From: an uncultured Eubacteriales bacterium
GTDB lineage: Bacteria; Bacillota; Clostridia; Oscillospirales; Oscillospiraceae
Assembly (NCBI GenBank): GCA_900545495.1
Contig: UQZJ01000002.1
Location: 62,001 to 126,000 of the forward strand
Length of the DNA: 64,000 nucleotides
Direction of reading: 5' to 3'
The translations under genes and the position numbers were made by a program. Shown piece by piece: positions 7,874 through 16,453 of the stretch (positions are counted from its first letter, which is position 1; each line of letters opens with the position of its first letter). Below the pieces are notes generated by a model. It did no database searches. It was not told where the DNA came from and saw only the letters and a program-made list of their open reading frames with translations.

Positions 7874-9208
7874 ACCACTCAGTTCCAGTCCTTGGATATC
7901 CTCCGCAGCGATGCTGATGGTCGGCTCTTGATTATGCCGGGCATCCTCTATGGTGCTAATGGTCGGGTCTTGAGTCTGCGGTGCATCTGCGGAAGTATCA
8001 TCAGAACTGCCGCTTATACTGCAGCTCATATAGTTGCCTCGCATTTTCTCCATGCTGATCTTCTTATGATCCGGAAGGACATGTCCATAGAGATTAAGCG
8101 TAGTTGATGCCTGCGCATGACCCAGTAATGCAGACAAGACCTTAATGTCCATACCTGACTCCAACGCTCGTGTCGCAAACGTATGACGCAGCGCATGGAA
8201 GTTCGCAGACTCGATTCCGGCAGCGGCTACTATGCGCTTAAAAAGCGTTTGGTAGACTTTCGGATCGTTGTGATGGCCCAGTGGCGTGGCAAAAATATAG
8301 CCCTGATCCTGATACTCTGATCCCAGTGCATCCTTTAGAGCGTTCTGCTTTTCTTTGTATGCCATCAAGTCGTCCCACAACTCATCGAACAATGGTATCT
8401 TTCGCATGGACAACTCAGATTTAGGCGAACGCACAACGATTTCCGTTGATGGAGTTCCTTTTTCTTTTTTAACGAGATGCCCTTTTTCATCAACCTTCTG
8501 CAGTCTGCCAAGTGTCCGCCTGACGTAGATGTAGTGTTCTTTTTCATTTACATCTTTCCAGCGCAAGGCAAGCAGTTCACCCAAACGAACCCCGGTACTG
8601 ACTGCAAAGGTTATCCCATAGGCATGCAATTCATCAACACGGCTTACAGCGTCCTGTAATACCGCCTGCTCTTCCACGGTTAGAACGCGCATTTCTTTGG
8701 ACTTGACCTTTGGCAATTTGACATTCAAAGTCGGATTTCTAAGAATCTTGTGGTCAGCAACTGCTTGGTCTAATGCCGAATGAAGCATATTGTAAATATT
8801 CCGCAACGTCTTCGGAGCTAACCCCTTCTTCTCTTCTGTACCGGCTTTTTCCTTAAAGAACTTCTGGAGATCCCTGGTGCTCAAAGATGTCAGCTTTATT
8901 TGCCCTATCTCCGGGACAAGGTGTATCCGTACATATCCTTCATAGGAGATGTATGTTGACCTCTTCACCGTTGGCAGGGCATATAACTCTAACCATTCTC
9001 GCAGCCATTTTTCCACGCTGTATTTATTGGGTTCTACGTAGGCACCTTTTGCAATCTCGTTCAGTATCTCGTTGAGTTTCTGCCTCACCTCCTCGAAAGA
9101 ATCTCCATAGACCGCTTTTCGTTTGCTTTCCACTGTATAGCGTCCCATGTAGCGGCCATCTTTGCGTTTTGTAATGGATCCTTCTCCATTTGCTTTCTTT
9201 TTGCCCAT
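7793..9208 (-). CDS. int: Tyrosine integrase of the element (Tn916/phage type)
   Basis: A 471-residue site-specific recombinase. It has an N-terminal arm-binding part (GEGSITKRKDGRYMGRYTV), a SAM-like core-binding domain (residues about 60-170) and a catalytic domain with the first Arg in TGVRLGELLALRW, HALRHTFATR (His-x-x-Arg) and LLGHAQASTTLNLYGHV (His and the nucleophile Tyr). ATG 9208 is chosen for AAGGAGG on the minus strand and the MGKKKANGEGS start; the open frame runs to 9286 without a better site. The last 60 or so residues are an unusual low-complexity acidic tail containing DTNA twice, encoded by the arm-type repeats. It lies beside the tRNA-fMet, the probable attachment site. Confidence 0.92.
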   Translation of the reverse strand: MGKKKANGEGSITKRKDGRYMGRYTVESKRKAVYGDSFEEVRQKLNEILNEIAKGAYVEPNKYSVEKWLREWLELYALPTVKRSTYISYEGYVRIHLVPEIGQIKLTSLSTRDLQKFFKEKAGTEEKKGLAPKTLRNIYNMLHSALDQAVADHKILRNPTLNVKLPKVKSKEMRVLTVEEQAVLQDAVSRVDELHAYGITFAVSTGVRLGELLALRWKDVNEKEHYIYVRRTLGRLQKVDEKGHLVKKEKGTPSTEIVVRSPKSELSMRKIPLFDELWDDLMAYKEKQNALKDALGSEYQDQGYIFATPLGHHNDPKVYQTLFKRIVAAAGIESANFHALRHTFATRALESGMDIKVLSALLGHAQASTTLNLYGHVLPDHKKISMEKMRGNYMSCSISGSSDDTSADAPQTQDPTISTIEDARHNQEPTISIAAEDIQGLELSGDTNAAMPQIRDLAIDTNANEKQAQAS

Positions 9209-9354
9209 ACTTTTATTGATCCTCCTTACTGTCGTACAGGCATACAAATCGTACCATGTGGGATATAAACCTTTAGGTTTTTCCACACATAATATCTATA
9301 CGACTTTCCGAAGGAAAACTCAACAGGAATCAAAGCAAATAACAAAAGTGCCTT

Positions 9355-9567
9355 TTATGTATTGTTGCGTTCTTTACCAAAGTTGGCGTCCATCCACTCC
9401 AAAAAATGTTTTTTGCTGATGATGATTCTTCTGCCAACTCGGATTTTAGGAAAATCATACCTGTTTACGACCTCATAAGTCTTATTTTTAGAAATGCCCA
9501 AAATCTTTGACAATTCGCGCGGGCCAAATATCATGGGGATTTCTTCTATATCTTTGTAGTGATCCAT
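9355..9567 (-). CDS. Xis-like helix-turn-helix excisionase
   Basis: A 70-residue DNA-binding protein of the excisionase / MerR-like winged-helix type: GPRELSKILGISKNKTYEVVNRYDFPKIRVGRRIIISKKHFLEWMD (shown here only as the diagnostic stretch GPRELSKILGISKNKTYEVV and RVGRRIIISKKHFLEW). Such proteins bend DNA next to integrase sites and set the direction toward excision. ATG 9567 has AAGGAG nine bases upstream; the longer frame to 9696 lacks a ribosome site. It is read toward the integrase, 146 bases before it, probably one unit. Confidence 0.82.
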   Translation of the reverse strand: MDHYKDIEEIPMIFGPRELSKILGISKNKTYEVVNRYDFPKIRVGRRIIISKKHFLEWMDANFGKERNNT

Positions 9568-9874
9568 ATCACATCTCCTTATCGCTTTTTGCGCCACCTG
9601 CCGGTCCATTTCCTGCGCTCTCTTCGACCGCGTATTAGCAGGCTGCCGCTGTGCGGCACTTATGCGGTGGGTGCGCTCCCTTATGTTCTCGCACACTATC
9701 CGCCGCTCCTGTATAACCTCCGGTGGGGCTGTTCAGTTTTCAAGGTGCATGTAATAGAACCAGTCATCTTCTGACTGGCTTAGCCTTACACTAAATAAAA
9801 AGAAATCAGGCACCGTAAATTTAACATACGAAGTAATATTTTTTTCAAATTCTCTATATGGGCGATATTGTTTC
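9568..9874. other. Non-coding stretch upstream of the Xis-like gene
   Basis: No convincing gene. It holds the leader of the Xis-like gene and one hairpin (CCAGTCA/TGACTGG, 9760-9778) without a T tract. The open frames here lack ribosome sites and recognisable sequence. Confidence 0.5.
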
Positions 9875-9903
9875 TTGACTACCACAATATATTGTGGTAC
9901 TAT
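9875..9903 (+). promoter_or_regulatory. Promoter with perfect 18-bp palindromic operator in its spacer
   Basis: TTGACT (9875-9880), a 17-base spacer and TACTAT (9898-9903). The palindrome ACCACAATATATTGTGGT (9881-9898) fills the spacer and touches the -10, so a bound repressor would exclude polymerase. Its core CACAATATATTGTG matches the known NrdR-box form (acaCwAtATaTwGtgt) in 14 of 16 positions. NrdR represses ribonucleotide reductase genes; here the downstream genes are DNA replication functions. It could equally be the operator of an element-encoded repressor. Confidence 0.8.
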
Positions 9904-9987
9904 CACCATGTAATTGTTTTTTGTGCAACGCCTATACAGGCATTTCAGAGTGTTTCTGAACCGCACACGTTGTTAAGCTTGTATTTT

Positions 9988-10040
9988 AGTCAACAACACC
10001 ACTATGCCGCAGAGCAGTGGGCTGTTGACTTTTTGTTTTT
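9988..10040 (+). terminator. First leader terminator
   Basis: AGTCAACA...CCACT pairs with AGTGG...TGTTGACT in an imperfect stem of about 14 bp, followed by TTTTTGTTTTT. GTTGTT at 9969-9974 can pair with AACAAC at 9992-9997 inside the 5' arm, giving an alternative hairpin that would block this one. It ends an RNA of about 130 nt from the promoter at 9875-9903. Confidence 0.75.
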
Positions 10041-10060
10041 GAGGGGACATTTTCCCCTGC

Positions 10061-10136
10061 AGCGAGAATGACACCGGCCATGCCATCGGCAGGCGCAAGT
10101 ATCTGAGAGGATCAGGATGTCATTCTCGCTTTTTTT
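10061..10136 (+). terminator. Second leader terminator with long structured loop
   Basis: A 13-bp perfect stem AGCGAGAATGACA/TGTCATTCTCGCT encloses 44 bases that can fold internally, followed by T6. It stands between the promoter and the replication genes, so expression of these genes needs readthrough or another promoter. Confidence 0.75.
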
Positions 10137-10188
10137 ATTTGCCCAAATGCCGTAAGGCTTTGGAATATATTTGAAAGGTGGCATCCAC

Positions 10189-10344
10189 ATGAGCAGAAGG
10201 AATTATCCCGGCAAACGCTTGTATCGGTATCGAGAAGGAGACCGGCGCAGGCAGAAACTCAGGAAAACGGAGCGGAAGGCGGCAAAATACCGCCGCAGCT
10301 ATACCCGCGTTGTACCCCATCAGACGGGGCAGCGGAGGGTATAG
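10189..10344 (+). CDS. Small very basic protein (51 residues)
   Basis: Reads MSRRNYPGKRLYRYREGDRR... and ends ...HQTGQRRV: about one third Arg/Lys with several Tyr and almost no acidic residues. ATG 10189 has GAAAGGTGG just upstream, and the stop is two bases before the start of the exonuclease gene, so it looks like the first gene of the replication operon. The composition suggests nucleic-acid binding, which is inference; no family is recognised. Confidence 0.55.
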   Translation: MSRRNYPGKRLYRYREGDRRRQKLRKTERKAAKYRRSYTRVVPHQTGQRRV

Positions 10345-10346
10345 CC

Positions 10347-11405
10347 ATGGCAGTCGCAAGCGAGTCTTATGCGCCGTCAGTCCTGGTCAGCACGGAGGGT
10401 CTTCCGGAGAAAGACTGGCTGGAATACCGGCGCAGGGGGATCGGCGGCAGCGATGCAGCCGCCATATTAGGAATCTCACCGTTTGCTACGGCACGGGATC
10501 TCTACTATGACAAGCTGAAAATCGTGCCTTTTGACGACTCGGAGAGCAACTGGGTAGCCAAGAAGATGGGGCATCTGCTGGAGGATCTGGTAGCAGAGAT
10601 ATTCCATGTGAAAACGGGGTATCGCATCTATCAGATCAAGAAGATGTTTTATCATCCGGTGCATACGTTTATGCTGGCGGATATTGACTACTTTGTAGAG
10701 CTTCCCGGAGGGCGAACCGCGATCCTCGAAATAAAAACCACCAACTATAATGCAAAGGATCACTGGTGGTCCGAGGATGGGCAGGAGATCGTTCCCCTCA
10801 ACTATGAGGCTCAGGGGCGGCACTATATGTCCGTGATGAACATTGATGAGGTCTTCTACTGCTGCTTGTACGGCAACAATGAAGATGAAGTCATCATCCG
10901 GCATATCGACCGTGACCGGGACTATGAGGCGGAGCTGATCGCGTTGGAGCAGGATTTCTGGGAGAACCACATCCTCACCGGCATGCCCCCACCCTATACG
11001 GAGGACGGCGATCTGATCCTCAACAGCGTCAGGCGTCATTTCGGGCCGGCTGACCCATCGGCGCCGGAGCTGATACTGGAGGGGAATATGGCACTGCTGA
11101 TCCCCCGGTATTTGGAGCTTCAGACCCAGCGAAACGCGGAGAAACGAAACTATGAGCACATTGAAGCGGAAATGCGGCGGCTGCAAGGCCGTATCGTCGC
11201 AGAAATGGGACGAAGCTGCACGGCTGTCTGCCAGGGGCGTGAAGCGGCTTACAGTATCAGCTATAAGCCTGTGCGTAAATCCGGCATCAGTAAGGACAAC
11301 CTGCAGCGTTTGCAGGCGCAGCACCCGGACATCTACGAGCAGTACGTCACTGTTTCGGAAAGCCGGCGCTTCTATGTGAAAAAACGACGAGAGGAGGCTG
11401 CATGA
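10347..11405 (+). CDS. YqaJ-type viral recombinase / lambda-exonuclease-like nuclease
   Basis: A 352-residue 5'-3' exonuclease of the restriction-endonuclease fold. RRGIGGSDAAAILGISPFAT is the family N-terminus, and the catalytic Asp and Glu-x-Lys appear as ADIDYFVE and AILEIKTTNYN. The C-terminal 130 residues include a coiled coil (MALLIPRYLELQTQRNAEKRN region). The family degrades one strand of double-stranded ends so that an annealing protein can pair the other, in phage-type recombination. ATG 10347 follows GGAGGGT. The stop is one base before the TTG start of the helicase gene, so the two are coupled. Confidence 0.88.
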   Translation: MAVASESYAPSVLVSTEGLPEKDWLEYRRRGIGGSDAAAILGISPFATARDLYYDKLKIVPFDDSESNWVAKKMGHLLEDLVAEIFHVKTGYRIYQIKKMFYHPVHTFMLADIDYFVELPGGRTAILEIKTTNYNAKDHWWSEDGQEIVPLNYEAQGRHYMSVMNIDEVFYCCLYGNNEDEVIIRHIDRDRDYEAELIALEQDFWENHILTGMPPPYTEDGDLILNSVRRHFGPADPSAPELILEGNMALLIPRYLELQTQRNAEKRNYEHIEAEMRRLQGRIVAEMGRSCTAVCQGREAAYSISYKPVRKSGISKDNLQRLQAQHPDIYEQYVTVSESRRFYVKKRREEAA

Positions 11406-11406
11406 G

Positions 11407-13638
11407 TTGGCTTATACAGGCATCTATGAACGGACGATCTTCTATAACCCCGTCAACAAGTACAGTGTGATCAGCGTAAAGACCTCAGACCGTTCTATCC
11501 CAGAAAAGGCTCGCAGCGCGTACCGGCATCGGGACAATATGATCCATTTTGCCGCCGTGGGCTATGAGCTGCCGCGCACCGATCAGGTCAGCATGATACT
11601 GGACGGTGAGTGGAAAGAGGGTAAAAACGGCTTTCAGCTGCATGTGACGAAATGTGAGGAGGTCGTACCTCAGACCCGCGAAGGGATCAAGGGGTATCTT
11701 TCCTCACGGCTTATCAAGGGCATTGGCGGCAAAACCGCCGAGCTGATCGTAGACCGGTTTGGCGCAGATACACTGCATGTGCTGGAGAATGAACCGGAGA
11801 GGCTGCTGGAGATACGGGGCGTCAGCAAGGCAAAGCTGGAGGAGATCATTGCCTCCTATAACGAGAGCCGAACCCTTCGTGATCTGATGCTGCTATTGGC
11901 CCCCTTTCAGATCACCCCCACCACCGCCACGAAGATCTATGACCATTTCGGCGCACACAGCGTGGATATTCTGCGGGATAACCCCTTCGAACTCTGTCAG
12001 ATATCCGGATTTGGCTTCAAGCGCGTGGACGCGATCATGCGAAAGAACAATTGGCCGCTGAACTCACCCATGCGTATCCGCGGTGCGGTATTTGCCGCGC
12101 TGGAGGGTGCAAAGGGAGATGGCGGTCATCTGTATCTGGATGCAGAGCAGCTTCGTAAGGAGTCCATGGCTCTGCTGAACAGCATGATCCCCGTACCGCA
12201 GATGCGGGTAAAGGCAGATGATCTGGAGGCTGTGATCGACGACATGCTGCTGCAAGGCAAGATCATTAACAGCAACGGTAACTATTATCTGGTCAAGACC
12301 TTCGCGCAGGAGGACGAAACCGCCCGCAGCATCGCAAGGCTGCTCTGCCGCCCGGTAGAACGGGTGGATGTGCAGGACTTGCTGACAAGGGTACGGCGTC
12401 AGTTGGGGGTCGAGCTCTCTCTGCGGCAGACGGAGGCTGTTCACATGGTATTCCGCAGCGATCTGTCCATCATTACCGGCTCACCCGGTACCGGTAAGAC
12501 CACCGTCCTGAAAGCGGTCATTGAGGTGTTCAAACTGCTGAAGCCATCGGAGAATATCCTGCTGGCAGCCCCCACCGGCCGGGCAAGCCGCCGCATGGCG
12601 GAGAGTACCGGCGTAAACAATGCCAGCACGCTGCACAGCCTGCTGGGACTGTTTGGTGAGGATGGTGGCTTCCGGAAATGTGAAGAAGATATGCTGGATG
12701 CAGGCCTTATCATCGTGGATGAATCGTCTATGATGGATATGTGGCTAGCACGGCAGTTCTTCTCCCGCATTGGGCCGAACACAAAGGTGCTGCTGGTGGG
12801 CGATGCAGACCAGCTGCAAAGCGTTGGAGCCGGTGATGTGTTCCGTGAGTTGATCGACTGCGGGCTGATCCCTGTGACGGTGCTCAATGAGATATTCCGT
12901 CAGAAGAAGGACAGCCTTATCGCCTATAACGCGCAGAAGATCAACAACAATGACACCGGCTTTTTCTACGGCAATGATTTTACTGTCTGCAAATGCGCCA
13001 ACCAGGAGGAAGCCGCCGAACACCTGCGGAATCTCTATCTGGCACAGGTGAAGCAATACGGTGTAGACCGCGTGCAGATTCTATCGCCCTTCCGCTCCAC
13101 CGGCGCGGCCTCCGTTGACCAACTCAACGAGGCGATCCGAGAGCTGGTGAACCCGCAGACGGAGGAAGCCGATCTGAAGGTGGGCAGCCTCTATTTTCGG
13201 GTAGGTGATAAGGTGATGCAGAACAAGAACAGTATTAAGGCGTCCAATGGCGATATTGGCTTTATCCGCAGTTTTCGCCATGATGAGCGGGATGGTATGC
13301 GCATATCGATCCAGTTTTCGCCCACGAGGGTCGTGGAGTACTCCATGGAGGAAATGGGCCATGTGGAGCTTGCCTATGCCACCACCGTCCATAAGGCGCA
13401 GGGCAGTGAGTTTGATGTGGTACTATTCCCTTTGCTGAGGAGTCATGCCCGGATGCTGACGCGAAGCCTTGTCTACACGGCTATCACCCGCGCCAAGTCA
13501 AAGGTCATTCTGGTGGGTCAGATCGGCATGCTCTACATGGCGGTTCATAAAGACGATACCGGAAAACGCAACACACAGTTAGGACATAGGATCTCACTCT
13601 ACACCAATACGTTCAAAGTGCAGCAGCGCAGTGCTTGA
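11407..13638 (+). CDS. RecD2-like SF1B DNA helicase
   Basis: A 743-residue ATP-dependent 5'-3' helicase. An N-terminal OB-like part is followed by helix-hairpin-helix repeats (IKGIGGKTAELIVDRFGADT, LEIRGVSKAKLEEI), then the Walker A GSPGTGKTTVL at about residue 358, IIVDESSMMD (motif II), LVGDADQLQSVGAGDV (motif III) and the C-terminal ATTVHKAQGSEFDVV and VYTAITRAKSKVILVG. This is the layout of RecD2 rather than RecBCD RecD. The start is TTG 11407 with GAGGAGG ten bases upstream. With the exonuclease before it, it probably processes ends during element replication or recombination. Confidence 0.92.
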   Translation: MAYTGIYERTIFYNPVNKYSVISVKTSDRSIPEKARSAYRHRDNMIHFAAVGYELPRTDQVSMILDGEWKEGKNGFQLHVTKCEEVVPQTREGIKGYLSSRLIKGIGGKTAELIVDRFGADTLHVLENEPERLLEIRGVSKAKLEEIIASYNESRTLRDLMLLLAPFQITPTTATKIYDHFGAHSVDILRDNPFELCQISGFGFKRVDAIMRKNNWPLNSPMRIRGAVFAALEGAKGDGGHLYLDAEQLRKESMALLNSMIPVPQMRVKADDLEAVIDDMLLQGKIINSNGNYYLVKTFAQEDETARSIARLLCRPVERVDVQDLLTRVRRQLGVELSLRQTEAVHMVFRSDLSIITGSPGTGKTTVLKAVIEVFKLLKPSENILLAAPTGRASRRMAESTGVNNASTLHSLLGLFGEDGGFRKCEEDMLDAGLIIVDESSMMDMWLARQFFSRIGPNTKVLLVGDADQLQSVGAGDVFRELIDCGLIPVTVLNEIFRQKKDSLIAYNAQKINNNDTGFFYGNDFTVCKCANQEEAAEHLRNLYLAQVKQYGVDRVQILSPFRSTGAASVDQLNEAIRELVNPQTEEADLKVGSLYFRVGDKVMQNKNSIKASNGDIGFIRSFRHDERDGMRISIQFSPTRVVEYSMEEMGHVELAYATTVHKAQGSEFDVVLFPLLRSHARMLTRSLVYTAITRAKSKVILVGQIGMLYMAVHKDDTGKRNTQLGHRISLYTNTFKVQQRSA

Positions 13639-13663
13639 GTATCACTGTGAATATTTTGTAAAA

Positions 13664-13706
13664 ATGAGGCAAGCGCGTTAAATCTACGCCCTGTCTCATG
13701 TTTTTA
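13664..13706 (+). terminator. Terminator after the helicase gene
   Basis: ATGAGGCA pairs with TGTCTCAT (one G-U), then GCGT with ACGC, loop TAAATCT, followed by GTTTTT. It is a moderate hairpin, possibly a partial terminator inside the replication operon. Confidence 0.6.
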
Positions 13707-13726
13707 TTTAGAAAGGAGCTTTTGAA

Positions 13727-14635
13727 ATGAATACACCCGAATCCACTTTGTTCAATGCTGTCCCCGTCGTGTCTGAGCTGAACCGTGTCGCAGGCTTCGA
13801 TCCGTTGCGATTCTTGAAAAAGACTGCCAACGGACACGAGCTGGAGCTGCGATATAAAAAGCTCTGGTTCCGGCTGAAATATCCCGCCGGACGCACGCGG
13901 CTGACGCCGCTGCGCATCACGGATCAGTTGGCGATCATCGAGGCAAAGGTATTCTTCGACAAGGATGATACCGACCCCGCCAGCAGCTACATTGCCACCA
14001 TGACACAGGAAAACGCGCCTGCCGGTCTGTATATTCAGGCTGCGGAGCATGATGCTCTGGACATGGCACTGACCAACGCCGGCTTCGGCATCCAGTTCGC
14101 ACCGATGCCCAAGGCGGATACGCCTTACGCAGAACCGATCACGCCTGTTATGCGGAGCGAGCCTGCCCCTGCACCTCAAGCGGCAGCGGAACAGGTCAGA
14201 ACGGAACCTGCTGCGGTACGGGCCGACATTGAGCCTGTGGTCGTACAGCAACCTGAACAGGAAGTGGTTCACCATGCAGAAAAATCCGTACCTGACACGG
14301 CGCCGGTGGAAGTCTCTGCGGAACAGCCTGCGGAGGCCGTTGCAGAGCCTGCGGTAGAAACGGAACTGCCCTTCGTATATGACGAGCCAAGTGCTGCCAG
14401 TTATACCAAGGACATGGATGTGGATACCATCTGCACTCTGATGACCGAAGCGGAGGCCGAGGAAATCATCGTGCCCATCGGCACGTGCAGCGGACAGACG
14501 CTCAAGCAAGTCGCCGAGCGGAGGCCAGCCAGCCTCAAGTGGTATGTGAAGGGCTATTCCGGGGATGACAATATCCTGCGGGCCGGCGCCAAGCTGATGC
14601 TGGACAAGCTCCAGCGTCTGGCAAATGCCAGCTGA
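13727..14635 (+). CDS. Hypothetical protein of the recombination module
   Basis: A 302-residue protein in three parts. An ordered N-terminal domain (1-125) contains ELELRYKKLWFRLKYPAGR. A Pro/Ala/Glu-rich linker follows (about 140-215). The C-terminus (230-302) reads IVPIGTCSGQTLKQVAERRP then LKWYVKGY, like the GKYKGKTLEEVAEEDPSYLEW tails seen on exonucleases and annealing proteins. No enzyme motif is visible. ATG 13727 has GAAAGGAG seven bases upstream. Its place in the exonuclease/helicase/primase block makes a single-strand annealing or accessory role possible, but this is a guess. Confidence 0.6.
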   Translation: MNTPESTLFNAVPVVSELNRVAGFDPLRFLKKTANGHELELRYKKLWFRLKYPAGRTRLTPLRITDQLAIIEAKVFFDKDDTDPASSYIATMTQENAPAGLYIQAAEHDALDMALTNAGFGIQFAPMPKADTPYAEPITPVMRSEPAPAPQAAAEQVRTEPAAVRADIEPVVVQQPEQEVVHHAEKSVPDTAPVEVSAEQPAEAVAEPAVETELPFVYDEPSAASYTKDMDVDTICTLMTEAEAEEIIVPIGTCSGQTLKQVAERRPASLKWYVKGYSGDDNILRAGAKLMLDKLQRLANAS

Positions 14636-14674
14636 CAGACGAATCGTTCAAGATGATGGTAAGGAGGTGGCGCG

Positions 14675-16369
14675 GTGGCGCAGCCACAGGAGTTCCCGTT
14701 CAATATCATGGATGTGGCTGAGCTGCTGCATCTGCATATCCGGCGCAGACAGGCGGACAGCGTATATGCCGACTGCCCGATCTGCGGTGATAAGCGGGGG
14801 AAGATGAACATCAACTTTGCTAAAAACCTCTGGCGCTGCAACTACTGCAACGAAGGCGGCGGTATGCTGTCTCTCTACGGAAAGGTATACGGGATCAGCA
14901 ATTCCGAATCCTACCGTGAGATCTGCGACACGCTGCAAAACGGCCTTACGGCGCCGGAGTACACCGCAAAGGAACTGCCGGAGCAGGCGGCGATTGAGCA
15001 ATCCGTCCTTGCCTCACCGCAGGAGATCCACCAGACATTTTCCATGCTGCTGGAGCTGTTGACGCTTACGCCTCAACACCGCAAGCATCTCCATGAGGTG
15101 CGCGGGCTGACCGACGAACAGATAGAACGGCTGGGGTACAAAAGTACCCCGCCCTTCTACCTGTGCCGGTCACTGGCGCAAAAGCTGCGCAGCCGAGGCT
15201 GTAAGGTGGAGGGCGTTCCCGGCTTCTATGTAGGTAAGGATGACAAATGGACGGTCAACTTCAATTCCGTCACGGCAGGGATCATCATCCCCGCCAAAGG
15301 TATTGATGGGATGATACGCGGCGCACAGATCCGGTTGGATACGCCTATCCGAGATCAGGAGAGCGACCCTGACAAGAGCGGGACAAAGTACCTGTGGCTA
15401 TCCTCCGCTTCCAAGAAACGCGGAGTATCCTCCGGCAGTCCTGTCCATTTCGTGGGCGATCCCTTTGCGCGGGTTGTCTATGTGACGGAAGGGCTGTTGA
15501 AAGCGGACGTGGCCCACTTTCTGATGGATCGCTCCTTTGCGGCTACGGCAGGTGCCAACAACGTCAACAAGCTGGATATGCTGTTTGCGCTGCTGGCCGC
15601 CAATGGCACAGAGGTCATCATTGAAGCCGAGGATATGGACAAGTATCACAACGCCGCTGTCAGCAAGGGCGCGTCGAAAATCTATCTCATGGCACGCAGC
15701 CATGGGTTGGAGTGCCGCCGCCTGACGTGGGATCCGAATTATAAAGGCATTGATGACTGGCAGCTTGCCATGCGGCAGAAAAAAGAGCAAAGAGATGTTT
15801 CTCAAATGAATTTCAGAACGCGGTTTGTCTGCGGGCTCTGTTCCTTTGACGCCATCAGTGAGGAGATCGCCGCATGGCACGAGAGGAACATCTGCAGCAG
15901 TACGCTCCACGATCACCTGGGTCTGAGTGAGCAGGAGTACGCCCGCTTTTTGCGGGATGGTGACGCGGCACTGGAGCAGTATCTTTTATCCCTGCGAGCG
16001 CAGCAGTGTTTCCGTATCTACCAGCCGGATGTATCTGAGGGCAAGGCCGCAGATTTCGCCTTTGGCGGGATCAGGGCTTTGCAGAAGGCCGGCTATGAAC
16101 AGCCGCCTGCCTCGGAGTACGCGCTGGTCTATGAAGGAGCTCTGGTGTGTGAAGTGCAGCAGGACGACGCCATCCGTCTGAAACTGGTGGCGGCGCGATA
16201 CAGCGGCGAGCTGCCTGCGGACTATCATGGACGTAGCGTTTCACCCTCCACGGTGATCGAGTTCTTTGACGAAAACGGGCGCAGATACTTTTACTGTGAT
16301 GGGAATGATAAATTCCTGCCGGTAAAGTTCTCGCCAAAGCTGGCAAAAGATAAACGGGAACGGCACTGA
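14675..16369 (+). CDS. CHC2 zinc-finger DNA primase-like protein
   Basis: A 564-residue protein with an N-terminal CHC2-type zinc finger: CPICGDKRGKMNINFAKNLW followed by RCNYCNEGGG at about residues 30-65, the DnaG-type template-binding ribbon. The middle has GIIIPAKGIDGMIRGAQIRL and VVYVTEGLLKADVAHFL then TEVIIEAEDMDKYHN, resembling a divergent toprim domain (Glu, then Asp-x-Asp-like EDMD). The C-terminal 180 residues are not recognised. GTG 14675 lies after GGAGGTGG. It probably primes element DNA synthesis. Confidence 0.78.
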   Translation: MAQPQEFPFNIMDVAELLHLHIRRRQADSVYADCPICGDKRGKMNINFAKNLWRCNYCNEGGGMLSLYGKVYGISNSESYREICDTLQNGLTAPEYTAKELPEQAAIEQSVLASPQEIHQTFSMLLELLTLTPQHRKHLHEVRGLTDEQIERLGYKSTPPFYLCRSLAQKLRSRGCKVEGVPGFYVGKDDKWTVNFNSVTAGIIIPAKGIDGMIRGAQIRLDTPIRDQESDPDKSGTKYLWLSSASKKRGVSSGSPVHFVGDPFARVVYVTEGLLKADVAHFLMDRSFAATAGANNVNKLDMLFALLAANGTEVIIEAEDMDKYHNAAVSKGASKIYLMARSHGLECRRLTWDPNYKGIDDWQLAMRQKKEQRDVSQMNFRTRFVCGLCSFDAISEEIAAWHERNICSSTLHDHLGLSEQEYARFLRDGDAALEQYLLSLRAQQCFRIYQPDVSEGKAADFAFGGIRALQKAGYEQPPASEYALVYEGALVCEVQQDDAIRLKLVAARYSGELPADYHGRSVSPSTVIEFFDENGRRYFYCDGNDKFLPVKFSPKLAKDKRERH

Positions 16370-16387
16370 GCTGTTCCACCATAAACG

Positions 16388-16436
16388 AACGGCATCGGGC
16401 AGGTGTTTCTATCACCCGCCCAATGCCGTTTTATTT
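16388..16436 (+). terminator. Terminator between primase and PcfK-like gene
   Basis: AACGGCAT-GGGC-GGTG pairs with CACC-GCCC-ATGCCGTT (two single-base bulges), loop TTTCTAT, then TTTATTTT. It places the real start of the next gene downstream of it. Confidence 0.82.
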
Positions 16437-16453
16437 TGAAATGGAGGAGCCTT

